A stretch of DNA of 64,000 bases from assembly GCF_023093535.1 (NCBI RefSeq), contig NZ_CP095757.1:248001-312000 (forward strand), in the 5' to 3' direction. Position numbers and translations under genes: made by a program. The notes below the pieces were generated by a model. The model was given only the letters and a program-made list of their open reading frames with translations, ran no database searches and was not told the origin of the DNA. This document shows positions 16,954 to 25,924 of this stretch, one piece after another. The first letter of the stretch is position 1. Every line of letters begins with the position of its first letter. Source of the DNA: Halovivax limisalsi. Lineage in GTDB: Archaea; Halobacteriota; Halobacteria; Halobacteriales; Natrialbaceae.

Positions 16954-18084
16954 TCACTCCAGGCGTTCGAGCACGGCGTCCGTCTCGTAGGACAGCGACA
17001 GCGATCGCGAGCGCCCGCGACCCTCGATCTCGGCGTAGTCGGCGTCGATCAGGTCGAGCTGGTCGAGCTTGTTGACGATCTCCGAGTAGCGGGTGTAGCC
17101 CAACTCGGTCTCGTCGCGGAAGGCCTCGTAGACGTCGCCGGCCTGGTCGCCGTCGTGTTCCGCGATGACGCGGACCAGCGCCTGCTCCGAATCGGACAGC
17201 CCCTGCAGGCTCCGCGAGAGGCTGATGTACTTCGAGGTCTCGTAGGCCGACTCGACGTCGTCCTCGGAGATGGTCTTCGAGCCGCGCATCTCGGCGTTGA
17301 GGCCGGCGCGCTTGAAGAGGTCGATGCCGACCCGCAGGTCGCCGCTCTCGGCGGTGAGCTCGGCGACGCGATCGAGGACCGGCGCGGTGACGACGCCCTC
17401 GTTGAACCCGCGATCGACGCGTTCGCGGAGGATATCGACGATCTCGCCCTCGTCGTAGACCGGGAAGTAGATGTCCTCCGGTCGGAAGACGCTCTGGACG
17501 CGCGCGTCGAGTTCGTTCACGACGTCGAGCGTGGGATCGGAGGAGACGACGATGACGCCGACCTTCGCGCCGGGGTGTTCTTCGTGGGCGCGAAGCAGCG
17601 AGTAGAGCGTGTCGGAGGCCTCGTTCTCGTAGAATAGGTAGTTGACGTCGTCGAGCGCGACGACGAGGACGCGATCGTCCTCGACGAGTTGCTCGGCGAT
17701 CTGGCCGAACAGTTTCTTGAACGAGATGCCCGACGACGGCGGCTCGTAGTCGAAGGTGCCCTCGAACAGGCGAGAGAAGACGGCGTAGCGCGTGGAGTTG
17801 ACCTGGCAGTTGACCCGGATCGTCCGGACGTCGCGGGTCTCGGCGCCGATCTCGTCGTAGAGGCGCTGGATCGCCGTCGTCTTGCCGGTCCCCGGCGGCC
17901 CGCGAACGAGGACGTTGAGCGGGCGCGACCCGCGAACGGCCGGGCGCAGCGCGTACGTGAGACTCTCCATCTGGGAGTCGCGGTGCTTGAACGTCTCCGG
18001 AAGGTAGTCGATCTCGAAGACGGACTCGTTGCGAAACACCGTCTCGTCCCAGCCCAGCATCCCCTCGTCGGGGTCCCGTTCCAT
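16954..18084 (-). CDS. Orc1/Cdc6-type replication initiator AAA+ protein
   Basis: A 376-residue AAA+ ATPase. The Walker A motif is GPPGTGKTT at residues 62-70 and Walker B is VVALDD near 142-146. Next come sensor I (VIVVSSD) and a C-terminal winged-helix domain (about 300-370) that in this family binds origin DNA. Haloarchaea usually carry several Orc1/Cdc6 paralogues, some next to origins. No origin-type repeats were seen around this gene, so it may not mark an origin. The ATG at 18084 is preferred to a GTG at 18093. Confidence 0.9.
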   Translation of the reverse strand: MERDPDEGMLGWDETVFRNESVFEIDYLPETFKHRDSQMESLTYALRPAVRGSRPLNVLVRGPPGTGKTTAIQRLYDEIGAETRDVRTIRVNCQVNSTRYAVFSRLFEGTFDYEPPSSGISFKKLFGQIAEQLVEDDRVLVVALDDVNYLFYENEASDTLYSLLRAHEEHPGAKVGVIVVSSDPTLDVVNELDARVQSVFRPEDIYFPVYDEGEIVDILRERVDRGFNEGVVTAPVLDRVAELTAESGDLRVGIDLFKRAGLNAEMRGSKTISEDDVESAYETSKYISLSRSLQGLSDSEQALVRVIAEHDGDQAGDVYEAFRDETELGYTRYSEIVNKLDQLDLIDADYAEIEGRGRSRSLSLSYETDAVLERLE

Positions 18085-18251
18085 CACTTTCACCTCGCTC
18101 TCGGAGCTACGTCAGTGTTTCGGCGAGCGGGAGCCACGGCGACGTTTGCGGGCGATCGTTGCCGGTGACCGATGGAAATACGTGCGGCCGGGATGGAAGG
18201 TGCGACGACGGCCGGTTCACCCGGCTATCGCTCGATCATCACCCAGGAATC

Positions 18252-18458
18252 ATGACGCGAGACGCACCGTCGCGATCGGCGGCCACCCAGCACCGGTTTT
18301 GCGCCGCCCTCGCCCTGTTCGTCGTCGGATGGATGCTCGCTCTCGCGGGTGCCGCCCTCGATTCGGTCGAGGAACCAGCGTGGATGGCCGCAGGGACCAT
18401 CGGCCTCCTCGCACTTTCGGGACTGACGGTCATCTGTTTCGGCCAGTGGAGTTCGTGA
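18252..18458 (+). CDS. small two-helix membrane protein
   Basis: A 68-residue protein with two hydrophobic segments (about residues 16-36 and 43-64) and a short loop. The ATG at 18252 is preferred over an upstream in-frame start because the extra N-terminal residues would be Arg/Asp-rich and unlike a membrane protein. I do not recognise the family. Confidence 0.55.
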   Translation: MTRDAPSRSAATQHRFCAALALFVVGWMLALAGAALDSVEEPAWMAAGTIGLLALSGLTVICFGQWSS

Positions 18459-18549
18459 ACAGGTCGGAGCAGCCCGATGTACGGACAGTCAGACGGTTCG
18501 TGAGAGACATTTATCTCCGCTGACAGCCTATGTAGATGCGGTGAATCCA

Positions 18550-18828
18550 ATGTCTACGTCCACCACGTCCCGATTCAGTTCGATCGAATGGCTCGCCATG
18601 GTCCTCGTGACCATCGGCGCACTCAACTGGGGCCTCGTCGGCCTCGCCGAGTTCGTCGGCGGCAACCTGAACGTCGTCGACCTCGTCTTCGGTTCGATGC
18701 CCGCGCTCGAAGCGGCGATCTACCTCCTGGTCGGCCTCGCCGGCCTCGCGATGGTCGCCGTCGCGACCCGGCGCTACCGCCACCGCGCTGACGAACCCGA
18801 GATCGGCGCGTCCGGTACCGCCAGATAA
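18550..18828 (+). CDS. DUF378 small membrane protein
   Basis: A 92-residue protein with two membrane segments. IEWLAMVLVTIGALNWGLVGL (the LNWGLVG signature) and a second helix AAIYLLVGLAGLAMV identify DUF378, a family of unknown function common in bacteria and archaea. The ATG at 18550 is preferred; a GTG at 18541 in the same frame is possible. It stands alone and is convergent with the histidine kinase gene. Confidence 0.85.
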   Translation: MSTSTTSRFSSIEWLAMVLVTIGALNWGLVGLAEFVGGNLNVVDLVFGSMPALEAAIYLLVGLAGLAMVAVATRRYRHRADEPEIGASGTAR

Positions 18829-19095
18829 CCCTCGTTTTTGATCGGCGACCGGGTGTCGCGACGGAGACGGGTGCGCTGGCTGTCAACACCTTCGATGAAC
18901 TGGGTTTCGGGTGACGCTCAGTTCGTCGCCACTTCAGGGATAAAACGTTCCACAGGTCCATACCGATTCCCAACCGCAGTCAGTGGTGGAACGGACTGAT
19001 CGTGGTCGGGTGTGCTGCGCTCCCGAGCGCTCTCCCGAGATGTCGCGCCGATCCACCGCCGCAAGTGGACACCGCACCGACGACCGGGCGAGGGT

Positions 19096-20274
19096 CTACG
19101 AGCGTTGGGGCGCTTCCGGTTCGTCCGGCACGGCCCGTTCGGCGTCCGTCGAGGCGCGCAGGAGCTCCACGGTGAACTGACTTCCCTCGGGGCCGGTCTC
19201 GGTCAGGGACACCTCTCCGCCGTACTGGGAGACCAGTGAGTCGACGAGATAGAGGCCGAGGCCGTGCGTGCTCGCGTGGTTCGTATCCCGTTCGAAGAGC
19301 GTCTCGCGTTTCTCGGCCGGGATCCCCGGACCGTCGTCTTCGATCTCGACGCGGACGGTTTCCCCTCGCTCTTCCACGGCGATCGAAACGTGTGGGTTCG
19401 GGTCGTCGTTGTGTACGACGGCGTTCGAGAGGATGTTGCCGAACACGCGGCCGAGCAATTCGTCGCCGCGGACGCGGACCGACGACGGCATCGCGGTTTC
19501 GATCGAGACGTCCTCGTGCGCCCGATTCAGTTTGGTCACCTCCTCCTGCAGCACCGCCGTGAGTTCGACCGCTTCCAGCTCGTGGTCGCCGGCGGCCGTC
19601 GCAAGCAGGAAGCGAACGTCGTCGATGACGGCTTCGAGTTCGCCGGCCTCCTCGTGGATGACGGTCGCCCACTCCCGTCCCGCGTCGCTCAGCGGGTCCG
19701 CGTCGTCGCGAAGCCGGCACGCGTAGCCGTCGATAATCGCCGCCGAATTCAGGATTTCGTGGCGGAGAATGCTGTTCAGGTAATCGAGCAGGTTTCGCTG
19801 TTCTTCGAGCTGTTCGGTTCGAACGGCCTCTCGCTCGGCGACCGTCGCGCGTTCGATCGCTCGCGCTTCGATAATCCCGATCATCAGGCCGACGGCGGTG
19901 CCGATAACGGTCGCCCAGCGAAGCCACGAGACGAGCATTTCCGGCGACTCGGGTGGTCTGGTCGGAAGCACCGCCAGGTTCATGGCCAGGAACGTCACGA
20001 GCCCACCGAACAGCCACCCGATGAGTCGCGGGTAGCGAGCTGAAGACAAGTCGGACCGGCGCAACCAGAACGGTGCATACAGGATCCCGATCAGAAACGG
20101 GAGCATCGAGACGATCCCGACGATGTAGCTGCCGGTGAAGATGAACGACGATCCGAGAGCGTAGAAGAGACAGAATTCGGCGACCAAGCCGAATGCGAAC
20201 AGCAGTCCGAGGGCGCGGATGATGAGAACCCCCGAAGTTTTTGACAGAGACGAATAGCCGGAGCGCAAATTCAC
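19096..20274 (-). CDS. membrane-bound sensor histidine kinase
   Basis: A 392-residue protein. Four membrane segments fill about residues 14-135. A linker helix follows, then the phospho-acceptor H172 in ILRHEILN, and an HATPase domain with the N box (ILSNAVVHND), DDGPGIP and GLGLYLVDSL. There is no extracellular sensor domain, so it may sense the membrane or a partner. No response regulator gene lies next to it. The GTG at 20274 is chosen because the residues further upstream in this frame are Arg-rich and overlap another gene; TTG at 20268 is an alternative. Confidence 0.85.
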   Translation of the reverse strand: MNLRSGYSSLSKTSGVLIIRALGLLFAFGLVAEFCLFYALGSSFIFTGSYIVGIVSMLPFLIGILYAPFWLRRSDLSSARYPRLIGWLFGGLVTFLAMNLAVLPTRPPESPEMLVSWLRWATVIGTAVGLMIGIIEARAIERATVAEREAVRTEQLEEQRNLLDYLNSILRHEILNSAAIIDGYACRLRDDADPLSDAGREWATVIHEEAGELEAVIDDVRFLLATAAGDHELEAVELTAVLQEEVTKLNRAHEDVSIETAMPSSVRVRGDELLGRVFGNILSNAVVHNDDPNPHVSIAVEERGETVRVEIEDDGPGIPAEKRETLFERDTNHASTHGLGLYLVDSLVSQYGGEVSLTETGPEGSQFTVELLRASTDAERAVPDEPEAPQRS

Positions 20275-20498
20275 AGTATCGTCGATGGGGCCGATTTCGC
20301 TTAGGGCTTCTGGCCTTCGACGACCCGATCCTCGCTCGAACTTCGGTGGCAGCCGCGTGGAACGCGTCGGCGTCCGTTCCGCCGTCCGCGCTCGTCCCGG
20401 CCGATTCGCCCCAATCACCCACTTTGTTGCCAGTTTCTCCACGATCAGCTCCGGCGTCGGCCACACGAGGTGGTTCGAGACGGGGAAGCACTCGGTTG

Positions 20499-20810
20499 TC
20501 ACCGCGTACACGACGGAAGTTCCGTTCGACGATGGAAGGAGACCAGATCGGCGACCGGACGCAGGTCTGGGCTGCCGTCCGGCCACCCGGTCGTTCGCGC
20601 TACGACGACCGCCCAGGCGTCTGGTGTGCGGTCCGACCATCGATCGGTAAACTCCAGCATTCCCGTCCTCGCCACGCAGTCGGAGCAACAGAAGCGGTCG
20701 GCGTCGGCGAATCGGTCCGAGGACCCCGTTGGCGGCTGAATCGACACTCGGAAGAGAGTCGCGGTCGCCACGTCCCGATCACACCGAACACACTCGCGGT
20801 CGTGGGCCAC
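20499..20810 (-). CDS. small Cys-rich (zinc-ribbon-like) protein
   Basis: A 103-residue protein with CVRCD near the N-terminus and FCCSDC about 35 residues later, an arrangement that can bind zinc, as in many small haloarchaeal proteins. The rest is hydrophilic. The start is a GTG at 20810, directly abutting a degenerate copy of the dispersed GC-rich repeat. It lies upstream of the histidine kinase on the same strand with about 220 bp between them. No function recognised. Confidence 0.5.
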   Translation of the reverse strand: MAHDRECVRCDRDVATATLFRVSIQPPTGSSDRFADADRFCCSDCVARTGMLEFTDRWSDRTPDAWAVVVARTTGWPDGSPDLRPVADLVSFHRRTELPSCTR

Positions 20811-20878
20811 GAGGGCGAGCGCAAGCGAGCCCTCGGAAACGCGAGCGGGAGCGAAGCGACACGCGAGCCGAGACGGTA
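20811..20878. repeat. degenerate third copy of the dispersed GC-rich repeat
   Basis: The sequence contains GAGCCCTCGG, then GCGAGCGGGAGCGAAGCGAC and ACGCGAGCC. These align with the permease and propeller copies but with several substitutions. It lies outside any gene I trust, directly before the start of the Cys-rich protein gene. Confidence 0.6.
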
Positions 20879-21624
20879 GCGCCGGTTCCGCCGCTCGATC
20901 GCTCGACGGATTTCATCCCACCGTCCTCCGGGCCGGTTGGGCGAACCGGTCGGTAACGATCGACCCTAGCGCCCCGGAATCTGAAATCGTCGACGGAGAG
21001 CGATTCGACTCTTCGGACCACAGGCGGGCGAGAGCTTTTTGTCTCGGTGGTGTGTTGCGTAACATGGCGACCAAAACCCTCCAATCGGGTCTGGAAGCCA
21101 CGCGTCTCGGGTGCTGGTTCCACCCGGGACATTTCCTGAACGCAGTCCCCTGCGACTGCCGAAGACGCCGGCTTCCAGCGAAGGCTACGGAGTAGTGTCT
21201 ATCATATCCACCGAGCATATTCGCAATCTAATAGTTTTAGACTCGATCGCGTCCCGGCGCCGAAGGGCACGCGGACGGCACGCCGACCGAGAGCGACGGC
21301 GTTCGGTCGTTTCCGCCGAGTCCACCCCGGCGAGCAGGGGCGAGATCGCGGTGGAATCGGGATCCATCAGGCGTGAGGGCGGGTTGGCGCACGCTGGGGG
21401 ACACTCGCAGGGTGGCGATGCTGCAGCCGAGGAGACGCGAGGCAGGATCGATCTAGCCGAGCCCATCGACCACCAGCACACAGCGACACAGGTTACGGGT
21501 GGCTACCGACCCGTAGCGCCGTTACCAGATCGATGATATAAAATTAATGTACCTACTGTCCGATTAGTGTGCCACAACTCGGGCAATAGTTCTAAGATTC
21601 TGTGATCGAGACTGTTCGCCATTG
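20879..21624. other. 746-bp region without a supported gene
   Basis: Longer reading frames here have poor composition and no recognisable motif. A short frame at 21064-21195 (43 residues, three Cys, opening MATKTLQSGL) has a T-rich promoter-like CTTTTTGTC about 28 bases upstream, but I would not call it a gene. Near 21532-21547 the AT-rich GATATAAAATTAATG is a plausible TATA box for the protease gene at 21625, implying a leader of about 50 bases. The middle may be degraded sequence. Confidence 0.4.
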
Positions 21625-24600
21625 ATGGAATTCACGATGGAGAAACTATCGGCGGCGACCGCCAGTCTAGTGGTCGTTCTGGCGGTCGTTTCGCTGACAG
21701 GAGGCGCAGTCGCCGGCGCCGATCTCGCTGTTTCGGACGGTGCGGTGGCGAACGAGAGCGAGTCGACGACCGACGTCGAGATCGATCGAGCCCTGCAGGA
21801 CGCCGAGGGCGAGGTCGAAGTGATCGTCCGGTTCGAGCCGGTCGATCGGGCGACCGTGCAGGCGAGCGAGAACGCCGTCGAGACGCTCAAGACCAAAGCG
21901 AGCGCGTCGCAGGGTCCGCTCCACCGATTCGCCGCGCGAACGGACGGCGTGACCGTCGAGAACGAGTTCTGGATTACCAACGCGGCGCTCGTGACGGTGG
22001 ATACGGAGCGGGTGCCGCTGGCGGCGATCGGGAGGATCGACGGCGTCGACCAGGTTCACGAAAACTTCGAGGTGGAGGTCCAATCTGAGTCGGTCCACTC
22101 AGACACCGTCGTCGGAATCAGTGGATCGGACGCCACGTCGGATTCGAACGACTATACGTACGGACTGGAGCAGGTCAACGCGCCGCAAGTCTGGGATGAA
22201 TACGGGACGAAAGGAAGCGGCGTCAAGGTGGCCGTACTCGACACGGGTGTCGACCCTGATCACCCCGATATCGACCTCTACACAACGGATTCGAGTGATC
22301 CGACGTATCCGGGCGGCTGGGCCGAATTCGATGGGTACGGCGATCGGATATCGGGTTCGACGCCGTACGATTCGGGCGATCACGGGACGCACGTCACTGG
22401 AACGGTCAGCGGCGCGGACAACAGCGGGAAGTGGATCGGCGTCGCACCGGAGACGAACGTGATGCACGGGCTGGTACTCTCCGGCGGCTCCGGATCGTTC
22501 GCCCAGATTTCGGCCGGGATGGAGTGGGCGGTGACCAACGACGCAGACGTAATCAGCATGAGCCTCGGGGCGGAAGGGTACTACTCACAGCTTATCGATC
22601 CCGTTCGCAACGCCCAGGCAGCGGGGAGTTTAGTCGTAGCTGCGGCCGGGAACGACGGCGAAGGGACGTCGGGAACGCCGGGGAACATTTACGATTCGTT
22701 CGCGATCGGAGCCTCCGACGCGAACGAAAATATCGCCTCCTTTTCGAGCGGCGAAACGGTCGACACGGACGTCGACTGGGGAAGCGACGCGCCGAGTGAT
22801 TGGCCGGCCGAGTACATCGTGCCAGACGTCGCGGCTCCAGGAGTATCGATCAAAAGTTCGGTGCCTGGCGGCGGATACGACACGAAACCCGGCACGTCGA
22901 TGGCAACACCCCACGTCTCGGGGGTCGTTTCGCTAATGGAATCGGCAACGGACCGCGACCTCACGCCAGCGGAAATCACGACCGCACTCGAGGAAACTGC
23001 CCGGAAGCCTGCGGATGCACCCGACTCCCAGGACACGCGCTACGGACACGGCATCGTCGACGCGTTCGCGGCGACGCAATCCGTCGCGTCGGGATCGGTC
23101 ACCGGCACCGTCACGGACAACGCAACCGGCGAGGTGATCGACGGAGCCACCGTGACGATCGAGGGGGTCGACGACGATTGGCGTGCGACCACCCAGACCG
23201 ACGCGAGCGGAACCTACGAGTTCCGGGACGTGCCTGCGGTGCGCGACTATACGGTGACCGTGACCGCCACTGGATACGAGCAATCGGCCGTCCAAACGAC
23301 GCCCGTCCAGCAAGGGTCCGTGACGGAAGACCTCGCGCTCGACGGCAACGCGACGCTCTCCGGGACGCTCGTCGACGCGACCGAACAATCGAACGCGGCC
23401 GTCGCGACCACCTCGGCCGACGTCACCGTCACGTTCGCCGACGGCTCCGCGTTCTCGACGTCGACCACGACCGACGCGGACGGGAATTTCGCTCTCTCGA
23501 AGGTCGCCGGCGATTCGACGGTCGACCTGACGATCGACGTCTCCGGCTACCGGACGGCGACGAACGAATCGATTGCCGTTCCGGATGACGGCGCCGTCGA
23601 CCTCGACTCCATCCCGATCACCGGCGACGCGAACCTCTCCCTTACCGTCGAGGACCGGTACTCGAACGCCCCCGTCGACGGTGCAGCGGTCGAATTGCGC
23701 AACGACTCACTCGGAACGTACGCGGGAACCGGCGACGGTACTGGTGGTTACAACCTTTCGAACGTTTCGAGCGGCTACGAGTACACCCTCGTCGTCGACG
23801 CCGCCGGCTACCGAGCCAACGAGACGCGGCTGACCGAGTTGACGGAACTAACAGGCGGTGACAACGACGTCGGGGCGGTGCAGGTCGACGGTGACGGCGT
23901 CGTCGAGGGGACCATCATCGACGCGGCCTCGGCCGGGACGAGCGCGGGTTCGACTGCACCGGTCTCCGGCGCGAACGTGACGGTCACCTACCCCGACGGG
24001 GTGACCGAGACCAAGCCGAATCGGACCGACGGTGACGGTTGGTTCCGCGTCGACGGAATTCCCGGCGACGGCTCGGACTACACCGTCAACGTGACCGCCA
24101 CCGGTTACGTACCGCTCGAGGAACCGATCACGGTCCGAGAATCCGAAACCGTCGACTTCGACCGAGAACTCGCCGGCGATGCGGCGATCAACGCGAGCGT
24201 CACGGCCGCGCTGACCGGCGACGCGCTCGCCAACGCGTCGGTGACCGTCACCGGACCCGACGGCGATCTCGTGATCGGGCCGACGGGGGCGAACGAATCC
24301 GGTCACGTCCACGTGCCGAACGTTCCCGGGACCGGTTCGGAGTACAACGTGTCGATCGAAGCGCCGGGCTACGAGGCAATTTCGGAGACGGTGACGGTCG
24401 ACTCCGGATCCACCCCATCAGTCGACGTCGCACTCCAGGGCGGCGCGGCAATCGACGGGACGGTGGTCGACACCGTGACCGACCGCGGAATCGAGAATGC
24501 GTCGGTGACCGTGTCCATCCCCGACAGGGAGATCGAGATCGACGCGAACGTGACTTCCGAGTCGGGTGCGTTCACGCTCGAACACGTCCCCGGGACGGGC

Positions 24601-25818
24601 GCGTCCTACGCGGTCAACGCGAGCGCACCCGGCTACGAGAACGTCTCCCAAACGGTCTCGGTCGAAGGGACCGAGCACTCGATCGGCGGCCTCTCGATGG
24701 CGGGCAACGCGTCGATCGCCGGGACCGTGAACACCACCACCGGTGAACGGATCGAGAACGTCTCCGTCGCGGCCGCGGCGAAGGGGGGAACCTACCGAAC
24801 GACGACCGCCGGGGATGGGACCTACCACCTCGCACAGATCCCGGGCACTGGCGTGTCGTACGAAGTCGCGTTCGGCCACCGGGTCTTCGAGAACGAGTCG
24901 CGAACCGAGTCCGTCTCGACCGACGTCGTCGACTACAACGTAACCCTGACGCAGCACGCGTACTACTTCGGGGTCGAGAACGTCTCGGCCCCGGAGACCG
25001 TCACCGTCGGCGACACCGTCGAGATCGCGGCGACCGTCTCGAACCTCGGGACTGCCGACTGGAACCAATCGGTCAGGCTGCTGGCCAACGAGACCGAAGT
25101 CAGTAGCAAAAACGTCTCGCTGAACGCGACCGACACCTGGCGGACGGCCAACCGGACCACCGTCGCCTTCTCGCACACGCCGGAAGCGGCGGGGGCGGTA
25201 ACCTACGACGTCGTCGCCAACGAGACGGCGAGTGCGACCGTCACCGTCGAGGAGTCCGGCGGCGGTGGCCTCCCGCTTCCGCCACCGCCGGAATCCGAGC
25301 CGTCGCTCTCCGTCGTCGACGCGACCCTCGCGACCGACGAGATAGAGGCCGGCGGCGTGGCGACCGTTGTCGTGACGGTCGCAAACACCGGCGACGCTGA
25401 TGGTTCCAGGACGCTCACCCTCGAACTCGACGGCGACGCGGTCGCGACGACGGACGTGTCGGTCCCCGCCGGCGAGAAGACCAAGACGACGCTCGAACAC
25501 GGCATCGACGAACCGGGCGAGTACGATCTCGCAGTCGACGGCGAAAGCGCGGGGAGGGTCACCGTCGTCGACCCCGAATCGAGTGGCGCGGAATCGGCGG
25601 GCGCGGCGAGCGACGAGGGAGCCAGCGGCGAAGCGTCGGCCGAGACGGACCCGGAGAACGCGACGGACGGGTCCGACGGCGGAGGCGATGATCCCGGTGC
25701 GGATTCACCGGACGCCCCTGGCGACGACGGGATTCCAGGCTTCTCGCCCGTGGCCGCCCTCGTCGCGCTGATGGCGTTCTGCGTGATTATCGCCCACACC
25801 CGTCGTCGAGACGACTAA
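21625..25818 (+). CDS. secreted subtilisin-like protease with PGF-CTERM-like anchor (copy 1)
   Basis: A 1397-residue exported S8 peptidase. After a signal peptide come an inhibitor-like propeptide (about residues 50-150; EVIVRFEPVDRA) and the catalytic domain with D206 (VLDTGVD), H253 (HGTHVTG), oxyanion N343 and S425 (GTSMATPH). About seven carboxypeptidase-regulatory-like repeats then run to about residue 1105, followed by two CARDB-like domains, an acidic Ser/Glu/Asp linker and a final GIPGFSPVAALVAL with a basic end. That tail fits PGF-CTERM, which is cut and lipid-linked by archaeosortase. It is the first of three similarly ended exported proteins. Asn-X-Ser/Thr sites are abundant, so N-glycosylation is likely. 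Confidence 0.9.
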   Translation: MEFTMEKLSAATASLVVVLAVVSLTGGAVAGADLAVSDGAVANESESTTDVEIDRALQDAEGEVEVIVRFEPVDRATVQASENAVETLKTKASASQGPLHRFAARTDGVTVENEFWITNAALVTVDTERVPLAAIGRIDGVDQVHENFEVEVQSESVHSDTVVGISGSDATSDSNDYTYGLEQVNAPQVWDEYGTKGSGVKVAVLDTGVDPDHPDIDLYTTDSSDPTYPGGWAEFDGYGDRISGSTPYDSGDHGTHVTGTVSGADNSGKWIGVAPETNVMHGLVLSGGSGSFAQISAGMEWAVTNDADVISMSLGAEGYYSQLIDPVRNAQAAGSLVVAAAGNDGEGTSGTPGNIYDSFAIGASDANENIASFSSGETVDTDVDWGSDAPSDWPAEYIVPDVAAPGVSIKSSVPGGGYDTKPGTSMATPHVSGVVSLMESATDRDLTPAEITTALEETARKPADAPDSQDTRYGHGIVDAFAATQSVASGSVTGTVTDNATGEVIDGATVTIEGVDDDWRATTQTDASGTYEFRDVPAVRDYTVTVTATGYEQSAVQTTPVQQGSVTEDLALDGNATLSGTLVDATEQSNAAVATTSADVTVTFADGSAFSTSTTTDADGNFALSKVAGDSTVDLTIDVSGYRTATNESIAVPDDGAVDLDSIPITGDANLSLTVEDRYSNAPVDGAAVELRNDSLGTYAGTGDGTGGYNLSNVSSGYEYTLVVDAAGYRANETRLTELTELTGGDNDVGAVQVDGDGVVEGTIIDAASAGTSAGSTAPVSGANVTVTYPDGVTETKPNRTDGDGWFRVDGIPGDGSDYTVNVTATGYVPLEEPITVRESETVDFDRELAGDAAINASVTAALTGDALANASVTVTGPDGDLVIGPTGANESGHVHVPNVPGTGSEYNVSIEAPGYEAISETVTVDSGSTPSVDVALQGGAAIDGTVVDTVTDRGIENASVTVSIPDREIEIDANVTSESGAFTLEHVPGTGASYAVNASAPGYENVSQTVSVEGTEHSIGGLSMAGNASIAGTVNTTTGERIENVSVAAAAKGGTYRTTTAGDGTYHLAQIPGTGVSYEVAFGHRVFENESRTESVSTDVVDYNVTLTQHAYYFGVENVSAPETVTVGDTVEIAATVSNLGTADWNQSVRLLANETEVSSKNVSLNATDTWRTANRTTVAFSHTPEAAGAVTYDVVANETASATVTVEESGGGGLPLPPPPESEPSLSVVDATLATDEIEAGGVATVVVTVANTGDADGSRTLTLELDGDAVATTDVSVPAGEKTKTTLEHGIDEPGEYDLAVDGESAGRVTVVDPESSGAESAGAASDEGASGEASAETDPENATDGSDGGGDDPGADSPDAPGDDGIPGFSPVAALVALMAFCVIIAHTRRRDD

Positions 25819-25924
25819 CCGCGTCGGGGCCGAGATCACCGCCGATCGCAACGCCGGATCGTTATGCAAATACCGGTTGGTTCGGAAAATCATTAGTTCC
25901 TGGAATTGTGACGGTCATATATCA

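Noticed and set aside
18085-18251. Replication origin next to the Orc1/Cdc6 gene
   Set aside because: No ORB-like repeats and no AT-rich unwinding stretch can be seen.
21185-21536. Frames on both strands in the gap before the first protease gene
   Set aside because: They overlap each other, are Arg/Ser-rich and show no motif.
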